A DNA stretch of 64,000 nt from Acidobacteriota bacterium. Its GTDB lineage: Bacteria > Acidobacteriota > Thermoanaerobaculia > Multivoradales > Multivoraceae. A model generated the notes under the pieces. That model was not told the origin of the DNA and did no database searches. It was given only the letters and a program-made list of their open reading frames with translations. Below, piece by piece: positions 1 through 14,580 of the stretch. How positions within the stretch are numbered: the first letter of the stretch is position 1; the number at the start of each line of letters is the position of its first letter. A program made the position numbers and the translations under genes. The stretch covers positions 1 through 64,000 of the forward strand of contig QQVD01000071.1 in the NCBI GenBank assembly GCA_003388555.1. The letters are read 5' to 3'.

Positions 1-293
1 CGACTGCTCGGGAACGAATCCCAATGGAAGCGAAAACCCAGAACGCCACCTCCAATCAGACGGCGAGTGGGTGGGATTCGGCGGTCACACTCGACGCTGC
101 GCGTCGACTGCTCGGGAACGAATCCCAATGGAAGCGAAAACCCAGAACGCCACCTCCAATCAGACGGCGAGTGGGTGGGATTCGGCGGTCACACTCGACG
201 CTGCGCGTCGACTGCTCGGGAACGAATCCCACAGGAAGCAAGAACCCAGAACGCCAGCCTCCAACCAGACGGCGTGGGGGTGGGATTCGGCGG
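1..293. repeat. 104-bp direct tandem repeat with nested palindromes
   Basis: Two identical 104-bp units occupy 1-104 and 105-208. A third, diverged unit runs from 209 to about 293. Each unit junction carries a nested inverted repeat. The outer arms are TGGGATTCG (72-80, 176-184) and CGAATCCCA (119-127, 223-231). The inner arms are TCGACGC and GCGTCGA around a 3-nt loop (91-107, 195-211). The array begins at the window edge, so its true copy number is unknown. The reading frames across it are simply the repeat translated and resemble no protein. Confidence 0.9.
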
Positions 294-590
294 CGAGCCA
301 GAAGGCCGAGCACGGCCATCCGACTTCCTCCCCCTTCAGGGGGAGGACAGAGGAATGAGCGCCTGCCTTCGCAGGCTCTGGCTTCCGCTCATGCGGCTCA
401 GCTCGCTAACGCTCGCTTCGGCACCGGGGGTGTCTCGTGAAGCGAGTTCCCTTCAGGAGTGTCCCGGAAAGGACTCCACGCCTCGCGAGGCTGTCGGCTC
501 CACGACATCGAACCCGACGAAGATCCGCTCTTCCCTCCCAGACCCCTGACCCCTGACCCCTCTTCCTTCCCTCTTCCCTCTTCCCTCTTC
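294..590. other. Gene-less region with small hairpins
   Basis: No credible gene lies between the tandem repeat and the small membrane protein. A perfect 8-bp hairpin with a TTCA loop (CCTCCCCC/GGGGGAGG) sits at 327-346 and has no following T-run. Several short palindromes such as CCTCGCGAGG lie downstream. The 3' part is low complexity: GACCCCT three times at 541-561 and CTCTTCC three times at 571-591. Confidence 0.6.

Positions 591-591
<1 letters not shown>
541..591. repeat. Two heptamer microsatellites
   Basis: Three copies of GACCCCT (541-561) are followed, after a short pyrimidine stretch, by three copies of CTCTTCC (571-591). The second tract abuts the stop codon of the small minus-strand gene, so slippage here would change only its 3' flank. 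Confidence 0.8.
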
Positions 592-6394
<5,803 letters not shown>

Positions 6395-6398
<4 letters not shown>

Positions 6399-7441
6399 GC
6401 CGAGCCGAGCCGCCGCCCGGGACGACGAGCGCCACCGAGCTGGTGGTGTGCAGCGTCAGCCACGACGACGCGCCGGAGCTCGACGGCTTCGTCGCCGCCC
6501 TGGAGCGCTCGGACGTGCGCTGCCCGCTGGTGCTGGTCGACTGCGCCAGCCGCGACGGCAGCGCCGAGCGTGCCCGCGAGCTGGCACGCCGGCACCCGTG
6601 GATCGAGCCGGTCGCGTTGCGGGAAAATCTCGGCTTCGCCGGCGGCATGAACCAGGCGATCCGCCACGCCCGTCGGTTCGCACCGCAGTGGATCTGGAGT
6701 CTGAACCCCGACACCAGACCGGCACCCGAGGCGGCAAGGACGCTGCTCGACGCCACCAGCGCCCGGCCGATCGACGGCGCGGTCGGCGCGGTGACGCCGC
6801 GCCTGCATCGGATCGATGGCGAGCTGGCCGACGGCCGGCTGGACGCCTGCGGCATGCGGCTGACGCGCAGCTGGCGGCATCTCGACCGCGGCTCCGAGGA
6901 GCCGGACGACGGGCGCTACGGCCTGCGCGAGGAGGTCTTCGGAGGCACCGGCGCGGCGACCCTCTATCGGCTCGACGCACTCGACGACGTCCGCTTCCCG
7001 GGCGGCGATCTCTTCGATTCCCTCTTCCACTCCTACCGCGAGGACGCCGAGCTGGCGTTCCGGCTGCAGCGGCGGCGCTGGCGCACCGTCTACGAGCCGG
7101 CGGCGCGCGTCGGACACCGTCGCCGGGTCACTCCGGCGCGGCGGCGCGACCTGCCGGCCGCGATCAACAGGGCGGCGCTCCGCAATCGCTACCTGCTGCG
7201 CATCTACCACCAGAGCCTGGGCAATGCGCTCGGCCCGGGGGCCCTCGCCTGGGCACGTGATCTCGGCGTGCTCGTCTACGTGCTGACGCGCGAGCGCAGC
7301 TCCCTGGGAGCGTACGTCTGGCTCTGGCAACATCGGGCTCAGCTGCGCGCTCGGCGGCGCTGGCTCGCCGAGCACACCCCCGGCGGCCTGCGTCAGATCG
7401 CCCCCTGGTTCGCCCGCCAGCGCCGTCCGCTCGCCGCCTGA
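6395..7441 (+). CDS. Family 2 glycosyltransferase
   Basis: A 348-residue GT-A fold enzyme. It shows LVLVDCASRDGSAERA, the RENLGFAGGMNQAI signature, a donor/metal site in WSLNPDTRPAPEA and the acceptor-side motif YREDAELAFRLQRR. It resembles the second domain of its upstream neighbour and probably adds one sugar of the same repeat unit at the cytoplasmic membrane. Its ATG overlaps the preceding stop codon (ATGA). The C-terminal ~100 residues contain an aromatic/basic stretch, RNRYLLRIYHQS, common in this family. Confidence 0.9.
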
Positions 7442-7445
7442 GTCG

Positions 7446-8741
7446 GTGGGTCGACCCGGCCGGCACCGGCGAGCCGGCGTCGGCGCCGCGCCGGCTCCTC
7501 GCCGCACCCCGAGAGCTCCTTTCGTGCCCACCGAACCCACACCGGCCGTCGAGCGCGCTGCGGCCGCGGCCCGCAGCGCTGGCGAGGCAGGTGCGTCGTC
7601 ACGAGGCCGCCTGGCGCTGATCGGCAGCCGCGGCATCCCGGCCCGCTACGGCGGTTACGAGACCTTCCTCGAGCGACTGACCCCCCACCTCGTGGAGGCG
7701 GGATTCGAGGTCACCGTCTACTGTCGCTCGCACTACACCCGGCCGGACGAGCGCAGCCATCTCGGAGGTCATCTGAGGAGGCTGCCCACCGTGCGCAGCA
7801 AGTACCTCGACACGCCGATCCACACCCTGCTCTCCTGCTGCGACGCGCTGAGGAGGCGTTTCGACGCCGCCCTGGTGGTCAACGGCATCAACGCCCCCTT
7901 CGTGCCGCTGCTGCGGCTGGTCGGCACGCGGACGGCGCTGCACGTCGACGGCATCGAGAGCCAGCGCGCCAAGTGGGGCCTCATCGGACGCCTCGCCTAC
8001 CGTCTCTGCGAGCGGCTGGCGCCGCGTGTCGCCTCGCGCCTGGTCACCGACGCGGCGGTCATCGAGCGTCACTACCTGGAGCGCTACGGGGCCGGCTCGA
8101 CCATGATCCCCTATGGCTCGACGCTCGAGCCGCCGCCGCCGGGGGAGCCGACGCTGCAGCGCCTGGGACTGCGTCGCAGAGGCTACTTCCTCTACGTCAG
8201 CCGCTTCGAGCCCGAGAACAACCCGCATCGCGTCGTCGCCGCCTACCGCAGCTCGGGCTGCCGGACGCCCCTGGTGATGGTCGGCGACGCGCCCTACGCC
8301 GACGACTTCATCCGCTCCTTCCGTCGAGGCGACGACCCCCGGGTGCTCTTCCCCGGCGCCATCTATGGCGAGGGCTATCGTGCGCTGCAGCACGGCGCTC
8401 TCGCCTACGTGCACGCCACCGAGGTCGGCGGCACCCACCCGGCGCTGGTCGAGGCGATGGGCGCCGCGAACTGCGTCCTGGTCAACGACACTCCGGAGAA
8501 CCGCGAGGTGGCGGGCGACGCCGGGCTCTACTTCCGGGCCGGCGATCCCGAGAGCCTGCGCCAGCTGCTCGAGCGCATCGAGTCGGATCCGGCGGCTGCC
8601 GAGGACCTCGGTCGCCGTGCCGCCCGGCGCGCCGAGGCCGCCTACTCCTGGACCGCCGTGGCGCGGCTCTACGTCGAGCTCTTCGACCAGCTCGTCGCCG
8701 CTCGGGGCGGCACCAGGGCCGCCGCGACGAAAGTCCCGTAG
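7446..8741 (+). CDS. GT4 glycosyltransferase with DUF1972 N-terminus
   Basis: A GT-B fold glycosyltransferase of up to 431 residues. The DUF1972-type N-terminus reads IGSRGIPARYGGYETFLERL, as in rhamnosyltransferases of capsule and S-layer glycan clusters. The GT4 C-terminal half has YVSRFEPENNPHRVV and the EVGGTHPALVEAMG donor-binding loop. It probably transfers a sugar to a lipid-linked acceptor in the same pathway as its neighbours. The GTG at 7446 lies four bases after the preceding stop. A second GTG at 7524 would give 405 residues and cannot be excluded, because neither has a clear ribosome site and the domain begins near residue 41. Confidence 0.9.
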   Translation: MGRPGRHRRAGVGAAPAPRRTPRAPFVPTEPTPAVERAAAAARSAGEAGASSRGRLALIGSRGIPARYGGYETFLERLTPHLVEAGFEVTVYCRSHYTRPDERSHLGGHLRRLPTVRSKYLDTPIHTLLSCCDALRRRFDAALVVNGINAPFVPLLRLVGTRTALHVDGIESQRAKWGLIGRLAYRLCERLAPRVASRLVTDAAVIERHYLERYGAGSTMIPYGSTLEPPPPGEPTLQRLGLRRRGYFLYVSRFEPENNPHRVVAAYRSSGCRTPLVMVGDAPYADDFIRSFRRGDDPRVLFPGAIYGEGYRALQHGALAYVHATEVGGTHPALVEAMGAANCVLVNDTPENREVAGDAGLYFRAGDPESLRQLLERIESDPAAAEDLGRRAARRAEAAYSWTAVARLYVELFDQLVAARGGTRAAATKVP

Positions 8742-8768
8742 ACAGGCTCTTTACCGGCTACGTAGACT
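8739..8768 (+). promoter_or_regulatory. Candidate promoter before the sugar transferase
   Basis: TAGACA (8739-8744) and TAGACT (8763-8768) are separated by 18 bp, five and four matches to the sigma-70 hexamers. It begins on the stop codon of the GT4 gene and would give a leader of about 130 bases before the sugar transferase ATG. The sugar transferase may therefore be expressed independently of the upstream genes. Confidence 0.45.
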
Positions 8769-8905
8769 CTTCATCGAAGGCCGCCACCGCTCGCGAAGCT
8801 CGTTCTCCGACACCGCCGGATCGCGGCGGGCGACATGGAGACGCGGCACCACGATGGTCGGTGTCGCCCCACTGGGGCCGAGAGGGCAGAGAGGGCCGAG
8901 AGTCA

Positions 8906-10363
8906 ATGCTCAAGCAACGAGCACGGTGGATCCACAGCGCGGTGTTCCTCACCGATCTGGCGCTGGTCGTGCTCGCCTTCTGGGTCGCGTACCTGGTGCG
9001 CAACGACCTGCTGCCGCTGTGGCTGCCGCTGTGGTACCCGCGCGAGCTCTATCCGCTGTCGATGTACCTGCCCCTGCTGCCGCTCGGGCTGGTGTGCTGG
9101 GCGGCGTCGCTGTTCGGCAACAGGGTCTACGCCTCCCACCGCACGCTGCCGCTGCGCACCGAGGTCACCATGGTGGTGCGGGTCACCCTGCTCGCCACGG
9201 TGGCCTTCCTGCTGGTGATCTTCGTGCTGCGCCTCGACGCCCTGCTGCTGGGCAGCGATCGCATCTCACGCAGCTGGGTGGTGCTCTTCGGCTCCTTCGG
9301 CTGCCTCTTCCTGCTGGTCGAGAAGCTCGGCCTGCGCCTGGTCTCGCGCTACTTCCGGGCTCAGGGCTTCAACTACCGCACCCTCCTGCTCATCGGCACC
9401 AACCGGCACGCGCGCCGCATCGCCCGCATGGTCGCGGCACACAGCTACTGGGGCTACAAGACGCTCGGCTTCGTCGAGACCCGGCCCGACGGAGAGGCGA
9501 AGGGCGTCGTCGAGGGCGAGCCGGTGCTGGGCCGGCTCGAGGACCTCTCGCGCATCGTGCAGGAGAACGTCGTCGACGACGTGATCTTCGCGGTGAGCCA
9601 TCGCGAGCTCGGCGAGCTGGAGCCCTACTTCCTGCTGCTCCAGGAGCAGGGGATCCGGACGCGCTTCTCGCTCGACCTGATGCCGCACGGCTTCTCCAAG
9701 GTCGAGCTCGAGGAGTTCGACGGCACGCCGCTGCTCAGCTTCGCTCGCACCCCGACCAGCTACCCCCTGATGCTGCTCAAGCGGACGGTCGACGTCGCCG
9801 TCGCCCTGGTCCTGCTGCTGCTCGGGCTCCCCATCATCCTCGCGGTCGCCATGGCCATCAAGGTGACTTCGAGCGGTGCGGTGCTCTACCGCCAGACCCG
9901 CTGCGGCCTCAACGGACGCCAGTTCACGCTCTACAAGTTCCGCACCATGTTCGAGGGAGCGCACGATCGGCGCAGCGAGCTGCAGCACCTCAACGAGATG
10001 GACGGGCCTGCCTTCAAGGTGCGGCGAGATCCGCGGGTCACCCTCTTCGGCCGATTCCTGCGCAAGTTCAGCCTCGACGAGCTGCCACAGCTGTGGAACG
10101 TGCTGCGCGGCGACATGAGCATGGTCGGCCCGAGACCGCCGATCCCCGAGGAGGTGGCGCAGTACGCCCGCTGGCAGCGCCGCCGGCTGTCGATGAAGCC
10201 CGGACTGACCTGTCTGTGGCAGATCAGCGGCCGCAACGATCTCGACTTCAACCGCTGGATGGAGCTCGACCTCGAGTACATCGACTCCTGGTCGCCCCTG
10301 CTCGACCTGAAGATCCTGGTCAAGACGATCCCGGTGGTGCTGTCGGGGCGCGGCGCTTCCTGA
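8906..10363 (+). CDS. Polyprenyl-phosphate sugar phosphotransferase
   Basis: A 485-residue initiating transferase (WbaP/WcaJ class) that loads the first sugar-1-phosphate onto undecaprenyl phosphate. The N-terminal half has four to five membrane helices (about residues 8-135) and a CoA-binding-like domain with LLIGTNRHARR (about 165-285). A further helix (LLKRTVDVAVALVLLLLG) leads to the catalytic Bac_transf domain, which shows KFRTMFEGA, SLDELPQLWNVLRGDMSMVG, PRPP and PGLTCLWQISGRN. Length and order are canonical. ATG at 8906 fits the usual start of the first helix. It closes the plus-strand polysaccharide cluster and is convergent with pdxA. Confidence 0.94.
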   Translation: MLKQRARWIHSAVFLTDLALVVLAFWVAYLVRNDLLPLWLPLWYPRELYPLSMYLPLLPLGLVCWAASLFGNRVYASHRTLPLRTEVTMVVRVTLLATVAFLLVIFVLRLDALLLGSDRISRSWVVLFGSFGCLFLLVEKLGLRLVSRYFRAQGFNYRTLLLIGTNRHARRIARMVAAHSYWGYKTLGFVETRPDGEAKGVVEGEPVLGRLEDLSRIVQENVVDDVIFAVSHRELGELEPYFLLLQEQGIRTRFSLDLMPHGFSKVELEEFDGTPLLSFARTPTSYPLMLLKRTVDVAVALVLLLLGLPIILAVAMAIKVTSSGAVLYRQTRCGLNGRQFTLYKFRTMFEGAHDRRSELQHLNEMDGPAFKVRRDPRVTLFGRFLRKFSLDELPQLWNVLRGDMSMVGPRPPIPEEVAQYARWQRRRLSMKPGLTCLWQISGRNDLDFNRWMELDLEYIDSWSPLLDLKILVKTIPVVLSGRGAS

Positions 10364-10406
10364 GCGCGGCGATCGTCGCCGGGCTTCTCCCGAGTGGGAC
10401 TGCTCG

Positions 10407-11444
10407 TCAGCCGCTCTGCGACCGTGCGGTGAGCATCGCCAGGGTGCGGCCGATCACCTCTCGCATCGGCTCGGACGAGGCGAGGCCGCGTCCGGCGAGC
10501 TCGTACGCGGTGCCGTGATCGGGAGAGGTGCGTAGGTACGGCAGTCCCATCGTCCAGTTGGTGGCGCCGCCGAAGGAGATCGTCTTGACCGCGATCAGGC
10601 CCTGGTCGTGGTAGAGCGCCAGCACCCAGTCGAACTCGCCGCGACGGCAGCGGTGGAACACCGTGTCGGGGCTGACCGGTCCGCTCGCCTCGACTCCTTC
10701 CGCCACCGCACGCATCACCGCCGGACGCACGATCTCGTCGTCCTCGCTCCCCAGCAGACCGTCTTCGCCGGCGTGTGGGTTGAGCCCGGCGACGGCGATG
10801 CGCCGCGCCCCGGACCGGTGCATGCAGCGCAGCGCTTCGACGATGCGGCTCTCCTCCACCCGCTGCAGCGCCTCGCGCAGGGAGATGTGGGTCGAGAGCA
10901 AGGCCACCTGTAGCTCCTGCCCCAGGAAGGCCATCAGGTAGTCGCTGCCGTACTCGCGCAGACCGGCCCGTCGCGCCAGGTAGTCGGTGTGGCCGCGGAA
11001 GGAGGGATCGACGTGCTCGGCGATCAGGCGCTTGCTCAACGGCGCCGTGACCAGCGCCGCCACGTGCCCTCCCTGCGCCAGCTCGAGACCGCGATCGAGC
11101 GCGGCGATCGCTCCTCTGGCGTCCTCGCCGCCCGGTCGACCGGGCCGCACGACGCGGGATCGCGGCGCGGGGTCGATCCACGGCACGGCCCCTCGGGCCG
11201 CCGCGGCGCGGGCCTGCACCAGCGCCTCCGGCCGATCCGCCTCGGCCTCGACGGCGTGCAGACGGGCCCTCAGCCGCGCCACGGCCGGAAGCGCCTCGAG
11301 CGCCTCGAGCGCCGAGCCCTCGCAGATCAGCAGCGGAATCCAGGCGGCGCCGGACGCCCAGTCGGCCAGCACGCCGGCGAGGATCTCGGGACCGACGCCA
11401 GCGGGATCTCCCTGGGTCAGGGCCAGGATCGGCTTGTCGCCCAT
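10407..11444 (-). CDS. pdxA: 4-hydroxythreonine-4-phosphate dehydrogenase
   Basis: A 345-residue NAD-dependent enzyme of the DXP-dependent pyridoxal phosphate pathway. It converts 4-phosphohydroxythreonine, via decarboxylation, to 3-amino-1-hydroxyacetone phosphate. Hallmarks are LTQGDPAGVGPE at the N-terminus and metal-binding histidines in FRGHTDYLA, LLSTHISL and ALYHDQG. AGLNPHAGEDGL and the GLPYLRTSPDHGTAYELAG C-terminal block also match. ATG at 11444 places the family N-terminus at residue 1; the upstream in-frame start adds only low-complexity residues. It is last in the purD-ricT-hfq-pdxA run, 52 bp after the hfq-like gene. Confidence 0.96.
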   Translation of the reverse strand: MGDKPILALTQGDPAGVGPEILAGVLADWASGAAWIPLLICEGSALEALEALPAVARLRARLHAVEAEADRPEALVQARAAAARGAVPWIDPAPRSRVVRPGRPGGEDARGAIAALDRGLELAQGGHVAALVTAPLSKRLIAEHVDPSFRGHTDYLARRAGLREYGSDYLMAFLGQELQVALLSTHISLREALQRVEESRIVEALRCMHRSGARRIAVAGLNPHAGEDGLLGSEDDEIVRPAVMRAVAEGVEASGPVSPDTVFHRCRRGEFDWVLALYHDQGLIAVKTISFGGATNWTMGLPYLRTSPDHGTAYELAGRGLASSEPMREVIGRTLAMLTARSQSG

Positions 11445-11496
11445 GGTCGTCCGCCGGGGTGGGGTCGCCGGCGCGACACCCGCCGGCCGCGCCGCT

Positions 11497-11814
11497 TCAA
11501 CCGCCACGGCGGGCGCGGCGGCGACGCTCCTCTTCCTTGAACAGGTAGCGGATGCTGGTCTTGGGGATCAGCAGGTTCGGACCCTTGGTGCGGGTCAGCT
11601 TGATCGCGCCGCGGTCGTACCACTCGATGGCGCCGATGACCTCCTCGTCGTTGTTGAGGACCACGACCATCTGGGTCTTGGCCGCCATCTGCTTGAGGTA
11701 GTAGTTCTCCTCGGCGTTGGTCTGATCCGGTGGCGCCTGCTTGCGGCGCACCGCTCGCGAGCCGATCTCACGGGTCAGCTCGGCATCGGGCCTGATCAAC
11801 TTCCTGCTGGCCAT
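11497..11814 (-). CDS. hfq: Hfq-like RNA chaperone, divergent form
   Basis: A 105-residue protein with a basic N-terminal extension of about 45 residues and then an Sm-like domain. Sm1 corresponds to TQMVVVLNNDEEVIGAIEWY and the second strand to DRGAIKLTR. Sm2 corresponds to NLLIPKTSIRYLFK, where the classical Lys-His of Hfq is replaced by Lys-Thr. The C-terminus is Arg-rich. Such longer, divergent Hfq proteins occur in acidobacterial lineages (family knowledge). A hexameric ring mediating sRNA-mRNA pairing is the expected role. A GAGG-type ribosome site precedes ATG 11814. It lies between ricT and pdxA. Confidence 0.8.
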   Translation of the reverse strand: MASRKLIRPDAELTREIGSRAVRRKQAPPDQTNAEENYYLKQMAAKTQMVVVLNNDEEVIGAIEWYDRGAIKLTRTKGPNLLIPKTSIRYLFKEEERRRRARRGG

Positions 11815-11918
11815 TTCTCGCTCCTCACCGAATGTTGGGTCGCGTCGGCGGACCCGCAAAGAGCGGCTGCCGGCGTCGGGCCGGGAACCGCCGTCGGCCG
11901 CGGCTCGGCCGAGCTTGC

Positions 11919-12836
11919 TCAACCGATCACTGGCAGCGTCCGCCCGGCCGGATTCGGACGAGGAGCCGGGACCCAGCTCGGATCGACCGCCGGGCTCAGC
12001 TCGGCGCGCCGCGGGTTGCGGCTCGGTCCTTCGCCACCGCCTCCCGCACCGGACTCTTCTCGCCGCCCTGGCTCCTGCGGAGCCCGCGGCCCGCGCGGAC
12101 GCTGTCGGCGGTAGTTGTCGTCCTCGTAAGCCAGGCAGCAGAGCAGACGGCCGCACTGGCCGGAGATCTTCGACGGGTTCAGGCTGAGGCCCTGGCGCTT
12201 CGCCATCGCGATCGAGATCGGGCGGAAGTCGTCGAGCCAGGTGGAGCAGCAGAGGGTCTGTCCACAGACTCCGATGCCGCCGAGGATCCTCGCCTCGTCG
12301 CGGGCCCCCACCTGGATCATCCGCACCCGGGTCGAGAAGCGCTTCGAGATGTCGCGCACCAGCTGCCGGAAGTCGACCCGGGCGTCGGCGGTGAAGAAGA
12401 CCCGCGCGTGGCGCCCGTTGAGGCTGAACTCGACTTTGGAGATCTTCATCTTGAGGTCGAGCTCGCGCGCCCGCTGCTGACAGAAGCGCTTCCCCCGCAC
12501 CTCGTTCTGGCGCTGGCGGTCGAAGGCGGCTCGGTCGGAGGCCTCGGCGCTGCGCAGGATCGCGCGGGCGCTGGACTTCTGGCACGGCTTGAACACCGCC
12601 ATCGGCGAACGCTCCACGGTGCCGAACGCGGGCCCTGTGTCGAGGGCGACGACGACCTCCTCGCCGCGGGCGAAACGCCTGCCGCCGGTCGAGCACAGGG
12701 TGAGGTTCACCTCCTCGGCGAAACGCACCCCGACGAACGTGTCTTCGTGCGCCGTCGACTGGCCGGCGAACTGGCAGCCGCCACATCCCATATCCGTCGC
12801 GTCCTCGCCGCAGAGTTCCGTGGAACCGATCACCAC
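11919..12836 (-). CDS. ricT: PSP1-domain protein RicT/YaaT
   Basis: A 305-residue protein with the cysteine-rich PSP1 domain. The N-terminal part has GCGGCQFAGQ. The core (about residues 55-245) ends in GGIGVCGQTLCCSTWL and SGQCGRLLCCLAYE. The last ~60 residues are Pro/Arg/Gly-rich and probably disordered. In Bacillus the homologue belongs to the RicAFT complex, which carries Fe-S clusters and affects RNase Y-dependent processing; the role in this organism is inferred. Start is a GTG at 12836, possibly the adjacent in-frame GTG. A gap of 244 bp separates it from purD and 104 bp from the hfq-like gene, so all may share transcription. Confidence 0.88.
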   Translation of the reverse strand: MVIGSTELCGEDATDMGCGGCQFAGQSTAHEDTFVGVRFAEEVNLTLCSTGGRRFARGEEVVVALDTGPAFGTVERSPMAVFKPCQKSSARAILRSAEASDRAAFDRQRQNEVRGKRFCQQRARELDLKMKISKVEFSLNGRHARVFFTADARVDFRQLVRDISKRFSTRVRMIQVGARDEARILGGIGVCGQTLCCSTWLDDFRPISIAMAKRQGLSLNPSKISGQCGRLLCCLAYEDDNYRRQRPRGPRAPQEPGRREESGAGGGGEGPSRNPRRAELSPAVDPSWVPAPRPNPAGRTLPVIG

Positions 12837-13080
12837 CGCCGCCGCCGCGCGCCCTCGCCAGGCTGTCCGCGGGCCGGAACTGGTGGCCCGAAGAGTCTAC
12901 ACCTGCGCCTCGGCAACTCTCGCCACCGAGGCCACCGGCACGCTGCAGCCGAGTCGCCCTCCGGCCGCGACCCGGACAGCACGGGCTCCGGGCGCGAAAC
13001 CGCTTCCTGTGTGGCGCCTTCGTGGACACCGCTCCGAGGGCGGCGCCCTGAGCCACGGCTCTTCGGCTCGGCTCTTCGGC

Positions 13081-14439
13081 TCAGCTCCTCGGTGTCTCGT
13101 CCAGCAGCTCACGCGGGATGCGGATCATGCCGGACTGCCGCAGCTCGCCCGCGGCGACGACCTGACGCCCGATGTCAGGACGCATCTGCCGGCCCGGCCA
13201 CGAGATGCGCTCGGCGACACCGTAGGCCTTGCGCAAGGCGTCGCGCAGGCCGGTGCCGACGGCGCACACGTTGAGCACCCGACCGCCGGCGACGCGGAAG
13301 CGGCCTTCGTCGTCCAGGTCCGTGCCGGCGTGGAAGACCTCGACGTCCGCCTCGTTCGAGGATCCCTGCGGGTCGAGTCCCTCGATCACCGCACCGAGCT
13401 CGGGCTCCCCCGGGTATCCCCCGGCGGCGAGCACGATGCAGGCGGAGGCGCCGCTGCGGAAGGAGAGCCGAGAGCGCACGAAGTCTCCCAGTGCCCCCGC
13501 CGCGAGCACGTCGGCGAGGTCGTCCTCGAGACGCAGCAGCAGCGCCTGGGCCTCGGGGTCTCCGAGCCTGGTGTTGAACTCGAGCACCTTGGGACCGTCC
13601 TGGGTGAGCATGATGCCGGCGTAGAGCACGCCGACGAACGGCGTGCCTTCGCTGCGCATCGCTTCGACGGTGGGCTGCAGCACGTTCTCGAAGACGGTGC
13701 GGGCGACCTGACCGGAGACGATCCCGGACGGGCTGTGGGCGCCCATGCCGCCGGTGTTGGGGCCACGATCGTCCTCGTGGATGCGCTTGTAGTCCTTGCT
13801 GGTGGCCATCGGCAGCAGGCGATAGCCGTCGGACAGCGCGATGAACGACACCTCCTGGCCGACGAGGAACTCCTCGACCAGCACCCGGTCGCCGGCCTCG
13901 CCGAAGCGACGCTTCTCGAAGAAGACGGCTGCCGCGTGCTCCAGCTCGCTCTCGTCGTGGGCCAGCAGCACCCCCTTGCCGGCGGCGAGACCGTCGGCCT
14001 TGAGCGCCACCGGCAGTCCGATGCCGCGCGCCGCCGCGACCATCTGCTCGGCGCTCTCGGCGACCTCGGCCCGCGCGGTGGGGATCGCGTTGCGCTGCAT
14101 GAACTGCTTGGCGAAGACCTTCGAGGTCTCGAGCTGTGCCGCCTCGCGGGTGGGCCCGAAGATCGGCAGGCCGCGCTCGACGAAGGCGTCGACGACGCCG
14201 AGCGCCAGCGGCTGCTCCGGGCCGACGATCGTCAGGTCGATCTGCAGCTCGGTGGCGAAGTCGGCCAGCCGCTCGATCTGGTCGACGGGGATCGGCACCC
14301 GGTCGGCGATCGAGCCGATCGCGGCGCTGCCCGGGGCGCAGTAGATCTCCCTCTGCACCCCCTTCTCGCGCGCCGCTCTGCTCAGGTGCCAGCAGATCGC
14401 GTGCTCGCGACCGCCGCTGCCGAGAACGAGGACCTTCAT
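13081..14439 (-). CDS. purD: Phosphoribosylamine-glycine ligase
   Basis: A 452-residue ATP-grasp enzyme (GARS) catalysing the second step of de novo purine synthesis. The N-domain begins with MKVLVLGSGGREHAICWHL and includes VGPEQPLALGVVDAF. The ATP-grasp region has LPVALKADGLAAGKGVLLA, the loop RGPNTGGMGAHSP and metal ligands in FNTRLGDPEAQ. The C-terminal domain includes GGRVLNVCAVG. Full length and intact. ATG at 14439 coincides with the family N-terminus. A TACAAT -10-like box lies on the minus strand at 14504-14509 but lacks a good -35. It heads the minus-strand run to ricT, hfq and pdxA. Confidence 0.97.
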   Translation of the reverse strand: MKVLVLGSGGREHAICWHLSRAAREKGVQREIYCAPGSAAIGSIADRVPIPVDQIERLADFATELQIDLTIVGPEQPLALGVVDAFVERGLPIFGPTREAAQLETSKVFAKQFMQRNAIPTARAEVAESAEQMVAAARGIGLPVALKADGLAAGKGVLLAHDESELEHAAAVFFEKRRFGEAGDRVLVEEFLVGQEVSFIALSDGYRLLPMATSKDYKRIHEDDRGPNTGGMGAHSPSGIVSGQVARTVFENVLQPTVEAMRSEGTPFVGVLYAGIMLTQDGPKVLEFNTRLGDPEAQALLLRLEDDLADVLAAGALGDFVRSRLSFRSGASACIVLAAGGYPGEPELGAVIEGLDPQGSSNEADVEVFHAGTDLDDEGRFRVAGGRVLNVCAVGTGLRDALRKAYGVAERISWPGRQMRPDIGRQVVAAGELRQSGMIRIPRELLDETPRS

Positions 14440-14580
14440 GACGACTCCCAGGGAACCGGCCGCGACCGCGGCCTCGAAGGCAAGGAAAACAGAGGATGGG
14501 CCGATTGTACGTCAGGGTACGCGGCGGGTCGTGGCTCGGAGCCTGACCGGGCGGCATCGGCTCGCGGACGCGGCGGCGGA

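Noticed and set aside
1-293. Possible CRISPR array
   Set aside because: Units are contiguous 104-bp copies with no unique spacers between short repeats, and no cas genes are present.
327-346. Perfect 8-bp hairpin as an intrinsic terminator
   Set aside because: No T-run follows on either strand, and no gene ends at a suitable distance. It is kept only as a palindrome in the region description.
12589-14580. A plus-strand frame that would extend the protease remnant upstream to 863 residues
   Set aside because: It is antisense to ricT and purD, which are clearly real. The composition is shadow-like and only the last ~200 residues show protease similarity.
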